From: Streptomyces sp. LBL
Lineage (GTDB): Bacteria > Actinomycetota > Actinomycetes > Streptomycetales > Streptomycetaceae
DNA: 64,000 nt
Reading direction: 5' to 3'
Assembly (NCBI RefSeq): GCF_029893585.1
Contig: NZ_JARXYX010000012.1
Span: 1 to 64,000 of the forward strand
Shown here: positions 52,199 to 61,062 of the stretch, piece after piece
Layout: each line of letters begins with the position of its first letter
Numbering within the stretch: position 1 is the stretch's first letter
Position numbers and translations under genes: made by a program
The notes under the pieces: model-generated
What the model was told of the DNA's origin: nothing
Seen by the model: only the letters and a program-made list of their open reading frames with translations
The model's database searches: none

Positions 52199-54571
52199 GT
52201 GACGAGCGACATAGGTCCTCACAGAAGCCCCCACTCCAACTCTCCCTCCACTGACACCCCTTCACAAGCCTCCGTACGCCGTTCTGCGCGCCTGCGCGGC
52301 GCGACGGGCACGCTGGTTCTCACCGCCGCACTGTTCCTCGCGGCACTCCCCACCTCCGGCGCGAACGCCGAACCGGGCCCCGGGGCCCCCGGCTCGTCGA
52401 GCCCCGCGAAGATCGCCGCCAAGCCGAAGCCGGGCGCGACGCCGGTCACGCTGCCTCCCGCCCAGCGCGCCAGACTGCTGAAGTCCGCGAAGGACACCAG
52501 TGATTCCACCGCCGACGCCCTGCGCCTGGGCGCCAAGGAGGAGCTGATACCGAAGGACGTCGTCAAGGACGCCGACGGCACCGTGCACACCCGCTACAAC
52601 CGCACGTTCGCCGAACTGCCGGTCCTGGGCGGTGACCTGATCATCCATCAGCACAGTGACAGCCGGACCGTCACCAAGGCGACCGACGCCCCGATCACCG
52701 TGCCCACCACCAGGGCCGCCGTCCCGGCGTCGACGGCCAGGAAGTCCGCCCTGAAGGCCGCCGGCGCCGAGGGCACCCGGAAGGCCGAGGCGGACGCGGC
52801 ACCGCGGCTCGTCGTCTGGGCGGCCGACGGAACGCCGACGCTCGCGTGGGAGTCCGTCGTCACCGGCGTCCAGAAGGACGGCACGCCCAGCGAGCTCCAC
52901 GTCGTCACCGACGCCAAGAGCGGCAAGACGCTGCGGGAGTTCGAGGGTGTCCGGACCGGCACCGGGCACGGACAGTTCAGCGGCAAGGTCGACATCGCCA
53001 GCACCCGCGGCACGGACGGCTTCGAGCTGTACGACGCGCAGCGCAACCACAAGACGTTCGACCTGAAGCAGGGAACGGCCGGCACCGGCACGCCCTTCAC
53101 CGACGCCGACGACACCTGGGGCGACGGAACGGCGGCCGACCCCAAGACGGCAGCCGTGGACGCCGCGTACGGGGCCCAGGAGACGTGGAACTTCTATCAC
53201 GACCGGTTCGGCCGCAACGGCATAGCCAACGACGGCCGGGAGGCCTACTCCCGCGTCCACTTCGGCAACAACTACAGCAACGCGATGTGGGGGTACCAAG
53301 GGTGCTTCTGCATGACCTACGGTGACGGAGCGGGCAACGCGAACCCGCTGACCGCCCTCGACGTCGCCGCCCACGAGATGTCCCACGGCGTCACCGAGAG
53401 CACCGCGGGCCTCATCTACGGCGGCGAGTCCGGCGGGCTCAACGAGGCGACCAGCGACATCATGGCCGCCGCGGTGGAGTTCTTCGCCGACAATCCCAGC
53501 GACACTCCCGACTACGAGGTCGGCGAGCTGATCGACATCAACGGCGACGGTACGCCGCTGCGTTACATGGACAAGCCGTCGAAGGACGCCGGCCCCATCG
53601 GCGCCTCCCAGGACTGGTGGTCGCCCGGGACCGCCTCGCTCGACGTGCACTTCTCCTCCGGCGTGGCGAACCACTTCTTCTACCTGCTCTCCGAGGGCAG
53701 CGGCAGCCGGACCGTCAACGGCGTCGCCTATGACAGCCCGACCTACGACGGTCTCCCCGCCGCCGGCATCGGACTCCACAACGCCACCAACGTCTGGTAC
53801 CGGGCGCTGACCACGTACATGACGTCCAGCACGAACTACGCGGACGCCCGCCAGGCGACCCTCCAAGCCGCCGCCGACCTGTTCGGCCGGTCCAGCGAGG
53901 CGTACGAGGCCGTGGGCAACGCCTGGGCGGCCGTGAACGTGGGCTCCCGGTTCGTCGACCACATCGCGTTGACGGCCCCCCGCGACCAGGAGGCCGCCGT
54001 CGGCCAGCCGGCCTCGCTGCGGATCTCCGCCGCCACCAGCCGGGCCGGAGCCCTGACCTACTCGGCCACCGGGCTGCCCGGCGGGCTGTCCATCGACGCC
54101 GCCACCGGGATCGTCTCCGGCACACCGACCGCGGCGGGCGACTTCACGCCCACGGTCACGGTCGGCGTCGACGGCCAGACGGACAACAGGTCCACGACGT
54201 TTTCCTGGACCGTCATCCCGTCCGGCGGCGACTTCTTCGTCAACCCCGGCGACGTCGACATCCCGGACGCGGGCGATCCGGTGGAGTCCCCGCTCGTCGT
54301 GACCGGCCGCACCGGCAACGCGCCGAGCGACCTGAAGGTCACCGTCGACATCCTCCACACCTACCGCGGTGACCTGGTGATCGACCTGGTGGCACCCGAC
54401 GGCACGGCGTACCGGCTGAAGAACTTCAGCGGCGACTCGGGCAACGACATCCACACCACGTACACCGTGGACGCGTCCGCCGAACCGGCCGACGGCACGT
54501 GGAAGCTCCGCGTCCAGGACGTGTACTCGGCCGACGTCGGCACCGTCGACAGCTGGAAGCTCACGTTCTGA
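52199..54571 (+). CDS. Secreted M4 (thermolysin-like) metalloprotease with Ig-like and P domains
   Basis: A 790-aa secreted protease. A signal peptide with hydrophobic core GTLVLTAALFLAALPTSGANA ends near residue 59; a propeptide (FTP/PepSY-like) follows. The catalytic zinc site is H392-E393-M-S-H396 with E416 (GGLNEATSD), matching thermolysin spacing exactly, and H484 (DVHFSSG) is the likely transition-state residue. After the catalytic domain comes an Ig-like domain (AVGQPASLRISAATS) and a C-terminal proprotein-convertase P domain (DILHTYRGDLVIDLVAPDGT). GTG 52199 has AAGGAG upstream. Confidence 0.93.
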   Translation: MTSDIGPHRSPHSNSPSTDTPSQASVRRSARLRGATGTLVLTAALFLAALPTSGANAEPGPGAPGSSSPAKIAAKPKPGATPVTLPPAQRARLLKSAKDTSDSTADALRLGAKEELIPKDVVKDADGTVHTRYNRTFAELPVLGGDLIIHQHSDSRTVTKATDAPITVPTTRAAVPASTARKSALKAAGAEGTRKAEADAAPRLVVWAADGTPTLAWESVVTGVQKDGTPSELHVVTDAKSGKTLREFEGVRTGTGHGQFSGKVDIASTRGTDGFELYDAQRNHKTFDLKQGTAGTGTPFTDADDTWGDGTAADPKTAAVDAAYGAQETWNFYHDRFGRNGIANDGREAYSRVHFGNNYSNAMWGYQGCFCMTYGDGAGNANPLTALDVAAHEMSHGVTESTAGLIYGGESGGLNEATSDIMAAAVEFFADNPSDTPDYEVGELIDINGDGTPLRYMDKPSKDAGPIGASQDWWSPGTASLDVHFSSGVANHFFYLLSEGSGSRTVNGVAYDSPTYDGLPAAGIGLHNATNVWYRALTTYMTSSTNYADARQATLQAAADLFGRSSEAYEAVGNAWAAVNVGSRFVDHIALTAPRDQEAAVGQPASLRISAATSRAGALTYSATGLPGGLSIDAATGIVSGTPTAAGDFTPTVTVGVDGQTDNRSTTFSWTVIPSGGDFFVNPGDVDIPDAGDPVESPLVVTGRTGNAPSDLKVTVDILHTYRGDLVIDLVAPDGTAYRLKNFSGDSGNDIHTTYTVDASAEPADGTWKLRVQDVYSADVGTVDSWKLTF

Positions 54572-54600
54572 GTCGGATCCTCCACCACGGCCCTTGCCGG

Positions 54601-54637
54601 TTCCGCCCCGCCCGGTGTCGCACCGGGCGGGGCGGAA
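54601..54637 (+). terminator. Strong hairpin terminator after the M4 protease
   Basis: Perfect 17-bp stem TTCCGCCCCGCCCGGTG with its complement around a TCG loop, 29 bases after the stop codon. Confidence 0.88.
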
Positions 54638-54797
54638 CGTCGTTGGCGGGTGAGCGGTGGCCGACCCGGGCTCGGCGGGTCACCTCGTCTCTCACTGTTT
54701 CCCCAACTGCCCTTGCCGTTCACGCTGGTTGGCGTAAGCCTGAACAGCGCTCGCCTTCCCCGCCCCCCCTTCCTCCCACCGGAGAGACGCCCCCACC

Positions 54798-56147
54798 ATG
54801 AGACGACTCCTTGGCGCCCTCACCGTCGCCGCACTGGCCGTCACCGGCCTCGCCGCCACCGGACCGGCCCCCGCGGCAGCCGCCGCCACCGGCGCGACCC
54901 CCTCCGCAGCCGCCACCACCGGCTCGTTCAACGTCCTGACGTACAACGTCGCGGGCCTGCCGGAGGGCCTGAGTTCGGGCCACCCGGAGACGAACACCCC
55001 GCTGGTCTCCCCGCGCCTGGCGGCCTACGACATCGTGAACGTCCAGGAGGACTTCAACTACCACGAGACGCTGTACGCGGGGGACAACCACCCGTACCGC
55101 ACCGCGACGAGCGGCGGTGTGCCCTTCGGTGACGGCCTCAACACCCTCTCGGACCTCGCCTTCGACGACTTCGAGCGGGTGAAGTGGAACTCTTGCACCG
55201 GCACCAACTGCCTTACTCCGAAGGGCTTTTCGCTGGCGCGGGTGCGGCTGGCCGAGGGCGTCTTCGTTGACCTGTACAACGTGCACACGAACGCCGACGA
55301 CACGGCCGACGCGCTGGCCGCCCGCCGGGCCAACGTCGAGCAGCTGTCCGACTTCATCCAGGCGAACTCCTCCGGCAACGCGGTGATCGTCATGGGTGAC
55401 ACCAACACCCGCTACACCCGCTCCGGCGACAACATCCGCACCCTGGCCGACGAGAACGGTCTGACCGACGCGTGGGTGAAGCTGGCGAAGGGCGGCGCCC
55501 GGCCGACCCAGGGCGCGGACGCGCTGCTCTGCCCGACGACGGCGCCCACCAACGACTGTGAGGTGGTGGACAAGGTCCTCTACCGAGGCAGCAAGCTGCT
55601 GACCCTGTCCGCCACCCGCTACAACAACGAGTGGGCGTCGTTCCTGGACTCCGCCGGCGGCAACCTGTCGGACCACTTCCCGCACACCGTCGACTTCTCC
55701 TACACCCTCAACTCGTCCCTGAAGGCGAGCGACTTCTACGGCGGCCCGCACGGCACGGCGTTCAACGACGCCGACGACCTGCCTGCGGCGCCCTCCCCCC
55801 GAACCCTGACCCTGCGCGGAGGCACCCGCCTGAACACGGTCTCCCTCACCCTGGACGGCGGTACGGTCCTCTCCCACGGCGGCACAGGCGGCACCGCGTC
55901 CTCCCTGGCCCTCGCCTCCGGTGAACACCTCACGTCCGTGAAACTGACCCAGGGCCAGAAGGACGGCCGGACCCGGATCTTCTCGGCGGCCTTCGCCACG
56001 GACAAGGGCCGCACCCTGTCCGCAGGCACGCCGGCCACGGACACGAAGACATTCACGGCCCCGTCGGGCTGGCAGATCACCGGCTTCACGGGCCGGTCGG
56101 GCGACGAGATCGACAAGCTGGGGGTGGTGTACGCGCCGATCGGCTGA
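54798..56147 (+). CDS. Secreted endonuclease/exonuclease/phosphatase-fold enzyme with jacalin-like lectin tail
   Basis: A 449-aa secreted protein. The signal peptide (RRLLGALTVAALAVTGLAATG) ends near residue 33. Residues about 42-310 are an EEP domain: FNVLTYNVAGLPEG, NVQEDFNY with the metal Glu, YNVHTNAD, VIVMGDTNTRY and the terminal SDHFPH catalytic pair. Such proteins are DNases, sphingomyelinases or sugar phosphatases. Residues about 315-449 resemble a jacalin-like beta-prism lectin (YGGPHGTAFND, GDEIDKLGVVY). ATG 54798 has CGGAGAG upstream. Confidence 0.88.
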   Translation: MRRLLGALTVAALAVTGLAATGPAPAAAAATGATPSAAATTGSFNVLTYNVAGLPEGLSSGHPETNTPLVSPRLAAYDIVNVQEDFNYHETLYAGDNHPYRTATSGGVPFGDGLNTLSDLAFDDFERVKWNSCTGTNCLTPKGFSLARVRLAEGVFVDLYNVHTNADDTADALAARRANVEQLSDFIQANSSGNAVIVMGDTNTRYTRSGDNIRTLADENGLTDAWVKLAKGGARPTQGADALLCPTTAPTNDCEVVDKVLYRGSKLLTLSATRYNNEWASFLDSAGGNLSDHFPHTVDFSYTLNSSLKASDFYGGPHGTAFNDADDLPAAPSPRTLTLRGGTRLNTVSLTLDGGTVLSHGGTGGTASSLALASGEHLTSVKLTQGQKDGRTRIFSAAFATDKGRTLSAGTPATDTKTFTAPSGWQITGFTGRSGDEIDKLGVVYAPIG

Positions 56148-56237
56148 CGCAGGGTTCGCCAGCCGACTCATGAGGCCACCAGGGCGCGGGTTCTCACCGA
56201 TCCGGTCGGGCATCCCTTCTGCCTGGTCAGGGGATAG

Positions 56238-56252
56238 CCTAGAGCCTCTAGG
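56238..56252 (+). promoter_or_regulatory. Palindromic operator before the TetR gene
   Basis: CCTAGAG-C-CTCTAGG is a perfect 7-bp inverted repeat with a one-base centre, 33 bases before the TetR start codon. Size and place suit TetR autorepression. Confidence 0.65.
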
Positions 56253-56284
56253 TTGCTGATGACCGACACAGAGGTAGGCCCTCC

Positions 56285-56869
56285 ATGCCCAGAGCCGGCC
56301 TGACCCGTGACCGCGTGGTCGCGGCGGCCGCCGATCTCGCCGACGAGGTCGGGTTGGAGAACGTCAGTCTCTCCGCCCTGGCCCGCCGCTTCGGTGTGAA
56401 GGACGCCAGCCTGTACTCGCACGTCAGGAACCTCCAGGACCTGCGCACCCGGCTCGCGTTGCTGGTCGGCGGCGAGATGATCGACCGGATCGCGGTGGCC
56501 GTGGCGGGGCGCTCGGGCCGGGACGCGCTCGCCGCCTTCGCCGGGGCCTACCGGGAGTACGCCCTCCAGCACCCGGGCCGGTACGCCGCGACCTCGATCC
56601 AGGTCGACCAGTCCCTCGTCGCCGACTCCCCCGCGATGCGCCGCACCGCCGAGATCACCTACGGGATGCTCCGCGCGTACGACCTCCACGAGCCCGATCT
56701 CACCGACGCCGTACGCCTGTTGCGCGCCACCTTCCACGGCTACTGCGCCCTGGAGTCCTCCGGCGGCTTCGCCGCCGCCCGCGACGTACGGGCGTCCTGG
56801 GACAAGACGATCGCCGCCCTGCACATCGCCCTTGAGAACTGGCCCCGCGAGCAGAAGCACGCCGACTGA
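56285..56869 (+). CDS. TetR-family regulator (WHG/TetR_C_33 type)
   Basis: A 194-aa regulator. The helix-turn-helix is LTRDRVVAAAADLADEVGLE to LARRFGVKDASLYSHVRN; the C-terminal part ending DAVRLLRATFHGYCALESSGGF and SWDKTIAALH fits the WHG-domain group of TetR proteins. ATG 56285 follows the palindromic operator. No obvious target gene is divergent from it, so besides itself it may control distant genes. Confidence 0.92.
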   Translation: MPRAGLTRDRVVAAAADLADEVGLENVSLSALARRFGVKDASLYSHVRNLQDLRTRLALLVGGEMIDRIAVAVAGRSGRDALAAFAGAYREYALQHPGRYAATSIQVDQSLVADSPAMRRTAEITYGMLRAYDLHEPDLTDAVRLLRATFHGYCALESSGGFAAARDVRASWDKTIAALHIALENWPREQKHAD

Positions 56870-56972
56870 CCTGCGGCACCCCGGTTCCGGTCGGAGCGCC
56901 CCAGGCGTTCACCTCACCCGCACCAGGCCCTCGGGCACCAGGTGCTGGGCGAGGAGTTCGTCGCGGACCAGG

Positions 56973-57042
56973 CTGGGGGCTTCCCCAGTCACGTCGCCGT
57001 ACTCTCACTGGGGGCTCCCCCAGTCACATCACCGTACGCGCC
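56973..57042. repeat. Two tandem 35-bp repeats, each with a CTGGGG hairpin
   Basis: Two copies (56973-57007, 57008-57042) each start with CTGGGG-GCTY-CCCCAG and continue TCACRTCRCCGTAC. They lie between the TetR gene and the convergent GH43 gene and could work as a bidirectional terminator. Confidence 0.85.
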
Positions 57043-57073
57043 GGAGCCCGCGTGGCCGGCGACGGACCGTCCC

Positions 57074-58486
57074 TCACGTCCCGCGCGTCCACTGCTGGTT
57101 GGTCGCCCCGTTGCAGGTGTACGTGATGACCGCGGCGGAGTTGGCGGTGCTCGCGCCGTTCACGTCCAGGCACTCCCCACTCGCGCGGGCCCTGATGTTC
57201 ACGTAGGAGCCGGTGGTGGTGACCGACCACTGCTGGTCGGCCGAGGAGGCGTCGCAGTTCTCCTGGGTGACCGTGCTCGCGTTCTCCCGCACGCACAGGG
57301 AGCTGCCCCGGACCATCAGCTGGTAGTAACCGCTGCCCACGGGCTTGAACCAGTACCTCTGGTTGCCGCCGCCGTTGCAGTCGTACTGCTTGATCTGGGC
57401 GCCCTGCCACAGCGACTGGCTGGTCACGTCGGCGCACTTCGAGGAGTGCCGGACGATCAGCGTGTTGTACGTGGCGCTCGTGCCGCTGATCGTGCCGGCG
57501 GCCGTGTCGACGGTGATCTCCGGCGACCAGGACAGGGACATCGAGGTGGAGCTGGGGAAGGTCAACGGCAGCCACACGTACCGCGAGTCGTTGACGGTCC
57601 CGCCGAAGGAGTTGCCCCAGCGGTCGCCCAGATAGAGGTAGGAGGTGCCCGAACCGCCCTGCACGGGAAGGACGTACGCGGTCTGCGAGCCGTACGCCGT
57701 CGAGTCCCCGACGTTGGTCATCGCCGACCAGGGACCGGACAGCGAGGTCGCCGTCGCGTACTGCTGCTGGTTGGGGCTCCAGCCGGTCGCGCCCGACGTC
57801 AGCATGAAGTAGACGCCGCCCCGCTTGAACAGCGCCGGGGCCTCGCGGTGGCCGCCGGGCCAGGGGTTGGCGACCAGGCTCGCGATGCCGGTGTAGTCGG
57901 CGGTGAGGCGGTAGATCTGGAGGTCGTAGTTCTCGCGGGCGGCGGAGACCATGTAGCCGGCGCCGTCGGTGTCCACGAAGACCGTGATGTCGCGGGACAT
58001 GTGCTGGCCGAGCGGACGGAAGCTGCCCTGCCAGGTGTAGTCGCCGTCGACGGTGCTCGACACGGCGACGGCGGCCCGGGCCTCACCGTAGTCGGTGCCG
58101 TTCTCCTTGTGCATCCACATCACGAACCTGCCGGTGGCCGCGTTGTACATGACCTTCGGGCGCTCGATGTTGGCGGTGGCCAGTTCGGGGTCGCTCGCCT
58201 CGGTCAGGACGTGGTTGCGGAACTCCCAGTTCCTCAGGTCGGTGGAGCGGTAGGCGTCCACGTACCGGAAGGTGTTGTCGGCGTTTCGGTTCTCGCCGAA
58301 CCAGTAGTAGTAGCTGCCGACCTTGATGATCCCGCCGCCGTGGGCGTGCACGGGGTTGCCCGAAGGATCCGTGAACTGCGTGCCGTTGGTGAGGGTCTGG
58401 GGTGCGGCCTGGGCCGGTCCCGCGGTCGCGAGGGCGCCGAGCAGCGCCAGACAGAGGGCGAGCAGGGCTGCGTACGCACGTCTCAT
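57074..58486 (-). CDS. Secreted glycoside hydrolase family 43 enzyme with ricin-type lectin domain
   Basis: A 470-aa secreted enzyme. The signal peptide (RRAYAALLALCLALLGALA) ends at AQA near residue 28. Residues about 30-335 form a GH43-like five-bladed propeller (HAHGGGIIKVGSYYYWFGENR, NIERPKVMYNAATGRFVMW, GHREAPALFKRGGVYFMLTSG), most like the GH43 group that includes exo-beta-1,3-galactanases. The last about 130 residues are a CBM13/ricin-type beta-trefoil with QxW motifs (NQRYWFK, DQQWSV, NQQWTRG). ATG 58486 is chosen over GTG 58495 for Shine-Dalgarno spacing. It starts one base after the upstream GH43 gene. Confidence 0.9.
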   Translation of the reverse strand: MRRAYAALLALCLALLGALATAGPAQAAPQTLTNGTQFTDPSGNPVHAHGGGIIKVGSYYYWFGENRNADNTFRYVDAYRSTDLRNWEFRNHVLTEASDPELATANIERPKVMYNAATGRFVMWMHKENGTDYGEARAAVAVSSTVDGDYTWQGSFRPLGQHMSRDITVFVDTDGAGYMVSAARENYDLQIYRLTADYTGIASLVANPWPGGHREAPALFKRGGVYFMLTSGATGWSPNQQQYATATSLSGPWSAMTNVGDSTAYGSQTAYVLPVQGGSGTSYLYLGDRWGNSFGGTVNDSRYVWLPLTFPSSTSMSLSWSPEITVDTAAGTISGTSATYNTLIVRHSSKCADVTSQSLWQGAQIKQYDCNGGGNQRYWFKPVGSGYYQLMVRGSSLCVRENASTVTQENCDASSADQQWSVTTTGSYVNIRARASGECLDVNGASTANSAAVITYTCNGATNQQWTRGT

Positions 58487-58487
58487 C

Positions 58488-59588
58488 TCACGCACTCTCC
58501 TTGACCGGGTCGGCGGAGGCGGCCGTCGCCGTGTCGGCCACGGGGATGCCGAAGTCGGGGGTGCCGTCCGGCTTCCAGCCCAGCTTCTGGACGCGGGTGT
58601 GGCGGTTGGGGTCGTTCAGCGGGTCGCCGACGATCTCCTTGTACTGGCGGGCGTGGTAGACGAGGACGTCACTGCGGCCGTCCTCGGCCACGGTGAAGCA
58701 GTTGTGGCCGGGCCCGTACTGCTTGGTCGTGTCGTTGCCGGTGAAGACGGGGGTCGGGAACTTGGACCAGCTCGCGGGCTCCATCAGGTCGCTGTCCGCG
58801 TCGGCCGTCAGCAGACCCATGCAGTAGTGCCGGTCGGTGGCGGCGGCGGAGTACGACATGAACAGGCGGCCGTTGCGGGCGATGACCGAGGGGCCCTCGT
58901 TGACCTTGTAGCCGACGCACTCCCAGTCGTACTCCGGTGTGGACAGGCGTATCTGAGGGCCCGTCAGGGTCCACGGGTTCGCCATCCTCGACAGCCACAG
59001 CGCGGTGTTGTTGTCCAGGCCGGGTTCGTGCTGCGCCCAGGCGAGGTAGCGGGTGCCGCGGTGGGTGAAGGTGGTGGCGTCGAGGGAGAAGGTCTCCCAG
59101 GCCGTCCTGAGCTGACCGCGCTCGGTCCAGGTGCCCTGGAAGGGGTCGCTGTGCGCGTTCTCCAGCACCCAGATGCGGATGTCCCACACGCTCTCGGCGG
59201 GCGCGGAGGCGAAATAGATGTACCACTTGCCGCCGATGCGGTGGATCTCCGGCGCCCAGATGTGCGCGCCCATGGGGCCGGTGGCGTGCTTGGTCCAGAT
59301 GACGGACTCGGCGGCGGTCGCGAGGCCGTTCAGGGTGCGGGAGCGGCGCAGGATGATCCGGTCGTACTCGGGGGCGGTGGCCGTGAAGTAGTAGAAGCCG
59401 TCGGCGTGCCGGTGGATGTGCGGGTCGGCCCGGTTGCGGACGAGCGGGTTCACGTAAGGGGCCGCCTTCGGGGTCGGGGCAGCGTGGGCGAGACCGGGGG
59501 TCGCCGCAGCGAGGGCGCCCGCGGCCAGGGCTCCCTTCAGCAGCAGTCTGCGGTGGGGGTCGTCGGGCTGGTGGTTGTCGCGGCTCAT
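58488..59588 (-). CDS. Secreted GH43-family glycosidase (arabinofuranosidase-like), twin-arginine signal
   Basis: A 366-aa secreted enzyme. DDPHRRLLLKGALAAGALAAA is a twin-arginine-type signal ending at AHA. The propeller has RADPHIHRHADGFYYFTATA with the catalytic base Asp, WAPEIHRIGGKWYIYFASA, and NEGPSVIARNGRLFMSYSA with the likely catalytic Glu, typical of GH43 arabinofuranosidases. It is the first gene of a two-gene operon with another GH43 protein, indicating attack on plant arabinogalactan-like polysaccharide. Confidence 0.9.
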   Translation of the reverse strand: MSRDNHQPDDPHRRLLLKGALAAGALAAATPGLAHAAPTPKAAPYVNPLVRNRADPHIHRHADGFYYFTATAPEYDRIILRRSRTLNGLATAAESVIWTKHATGPMGAHIWAPEIHRIGGKWYIYFASAPAESVWDIRIWVLENAHSDPFQGTWTERGQLRTAWETFSLDATTFTHRGTRYLAWAQHEPGLDNNTALWLSRMANPWTLTGPQIRLSTPEYDWECVGYKVNEGPSVIARNGRLFMSYSAAATDRHYCMGLLTADADSDLMEPASWSKFPTPVFTGNDTTKQYGPGHNCFTVAEDGRSDVLVYHARQYKEIVGDPLNDPNRHTRVQKLGWKPDGTPDFGIPVADTATAASADPVKESA

Positions 59589-59623
59589 ACGGGGTGCCTC
59601 TCGGGGGTGGGGTGACCTGAGAG

Positions 59624-59679
59624 CGATGGACGATGGGCGATGCGTGACGGGCGATGCGCGACGGACGATGAACGATGTT
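59624..59679. repeat. 7-bp tandem repeat, eight copies, in the GH43 operon leader
   Basis: Units CGATGGA, CGATGGG, CGATGCG, TGACGGG, CGATGCG, CGACGGA, CGATGAA, CGATGTT run end to end, the last merging with the operator-like inverted repeat. Confidence 0.88.
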
Positions 59680-59715
59680 CGAAATTGCGAACCTATGTTG
59701 TTATTCCGAACATCG
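59673..59715 (-). promoter_or_regulatory. Inverted-repeat operator candidate for the GH43 operon
   Basis: CGATGTTCG (59673-59681) is inverted as CGAACATCG (59707-59715), and inside it GTTCG-AAATTG-CGAAC forms another palindrome. A and T content rises here as in a promoter. A related TTCGAAGTTTCGAAA occurs near 63000 before the LacI gene, suggesting a LacI-family operator. Confidence 0.5.
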
Positions 59716-59894
59716 AAAAGGTAGGGGCGTGGGAGGAAGAGGTCAACGGGTTGGACGCGATGAAAGAAGGCGCTTTCTGTCGAGCGAGCCGGGCAGGGCG
59801 GTGACGGGAAGGACGTGGACGTGGACGGGGACGGGGACGACGCGGCCGGGGACGACGCGCTGCTCGGTGCCGTGGCCGCGAGTCCGCGGCGCCC

Positions 59895-59934
59895 TTGGCC
59901 GGCCGACGCCCCCGTCGACTAGCGTCGTGCCATG
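59895..59934 (+). promoter_or_regulatory. Leaderless-type promoter of mmuM
   Basis: TAGCGT (59920-59925) lies six bases before the ATG with no Shine-Dalgarno, and TTGGCC (59895-59900) lies 19 bases further upstream as a possible -35 box. Confidence 0.5.
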
Positions 59935-60852
59935 ACCAGCGACACGCCCTCCTCCCTCTCAGCAGCCCTCGCCGCCGGGACGGTCGTCCTCGACGGCGGC
60001 ATGTCCAACCAGCTCGCGTCCGCCGGCCACGATCTGAGCGATGAGCTGTGGTCGGCGCGACTGCTCGCCGAGCGGCCCGAGGCGATCACCGAAGCGCACC
60101 TCGCGTACTTCCTGGCGGGCGCGGACGTGGCGATCACCTCCAGCTACCAGGCGACCTTCGAGGGCTTCGCCAGGCGGGGAATCGAGCGCGAGAGAGCGAC
60201 TGAACTCCTTTACCTGAGCGTGGAGTTGGCGCGCGAGGCGGCGGCGCGGGCGGAGGGCGTTGGCCGACGGCTGTGGGTCGCGGCCTCGGTCGGTCCGTAC
60301 GGCGCGATGCTCGCGGACGGCTCCGAGTACCGGGGCCGGTACGGGCTGAGCGTGGCCGAACTGGAGGCCTTCCACCGGCCCCGCATGGAGGTACTGGCCG
60401 CCGCCGACCCGGACGTCCTCGCGCTGGAGACGGTCCCGGACGCCGAGGAGGCCGAGGCGCTGCTGCGGGCGGTACGCGGGCTCGGGGTGCCGGCCTGGCT
60501 GTCGTACTCCGTCGCCGGCGACCGCACCCGCGCCGGACAGCCCCTGGAGGAGGCGTTCGCCCTGGCCGCCGACGTGGACGAGGTGATCGCGGTCGGCGTG
60601 AACTGCTGCGTCCCCGAGGACGTGGCCGGCGCGGTCGCAACCGCCGCCCGGGTCACCGGCAAGCCGGTCGTCGCCTACCCCAACAGCGGCGAGACCTGGG
60701 ACGCCGACGCCCGCGCCTGGGCGGGCCGCTCCACCTTCGCCCCCGATCAGGTGCGCGGCTGGCGGGAGTCCGGGGCCCGGTTGATCGGGGGGTGCTGCCG
60801 GGTGGGACCGGAGGCCATCGCGTCGATCGCGGGAACCCTGTCGGCGACGTGA
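59932..60852 (+). CDS. mmuM: Homocysteine S-methyltransferase
   Basis: A 306-aa enzyme that moves a methyl group from S-methylmethionine (or SAM) to homocysteine, giving methionine. The barrel starts VVLDGGMSNQLASAGHDLSDELWSA; the zinc-binding cysteines are in VGVNCC and the GGCCRVGPEAI motif near the end. ATG 59932 has no Shine-Dalgarno but a close -10 box. It stands alone, 60 kb from the MetH of the biosynthetic operon. Confidence 0.94.
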   Translation: MTSDTPSSLSAALAAGTVVLDGGMSNQLASAGHDLSDELWSARLLAERPEAITEAHLAYFLAGADVAITSSYQATFEGFARRGIERERATELLYLSVELAREAAARAEGVGRRLWVAASVGPYGAMLADGSEYRGRYGLSVAELEAFHRPRMEVLAAADPDVLALETVPDAEEAEALLRAVRGLGVPAWLSYSVAGDRTRAGQPLEEAFALAADVDEVIAVGVNCCVPEDVAGAVATAARVTGKPVVAYPNSGETWDADARAWAGRSTFAPDQVRGWRESGARLIGGCCRVGPEAIASIAGTLSAT

Positions 60853-60920
60853 GTCCGTGCTCGCCGCGCCCAGGAGGACCGGCGTACGGCGTCCGGGGCG
60901 GGCGGTGAGCACATCAGCGG

Positions 60921-60985
60921 CTGACGGCGTTGGCTGACGGATTTGGCTGACGGCGTTGGTTGACGGCGTTGGTTGACGGCGGCGG
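60921..60985. repeat. 13-bp tandem repeat, five copies, between mmuM and the esterase gene
   Basis: CTGACGGCGTTGG-type units start at 60921, 60934, 60947, 60960 and 60973, in the gap between two convergent genes. Confidence 0.92.
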
Positions 60986-61062
60986 CGAGGATCTCGGTGG
61001 CAGCCGCCGCCTGACGACCGACATCACTGACACGCGAGGTTACCGCCGGCCTCCGGCCCCGG

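Larger units (their letters stand above)
59589..59931. other. Divergent control region between the GH43 operon and mmuM
   Basis: 343 bases, no gene. It holds a 7-bp repeat, an inverted-repeat operator candidate for the GH43 operon, and the leaderless-type promoter of mmuM. Confidence 0.6.
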
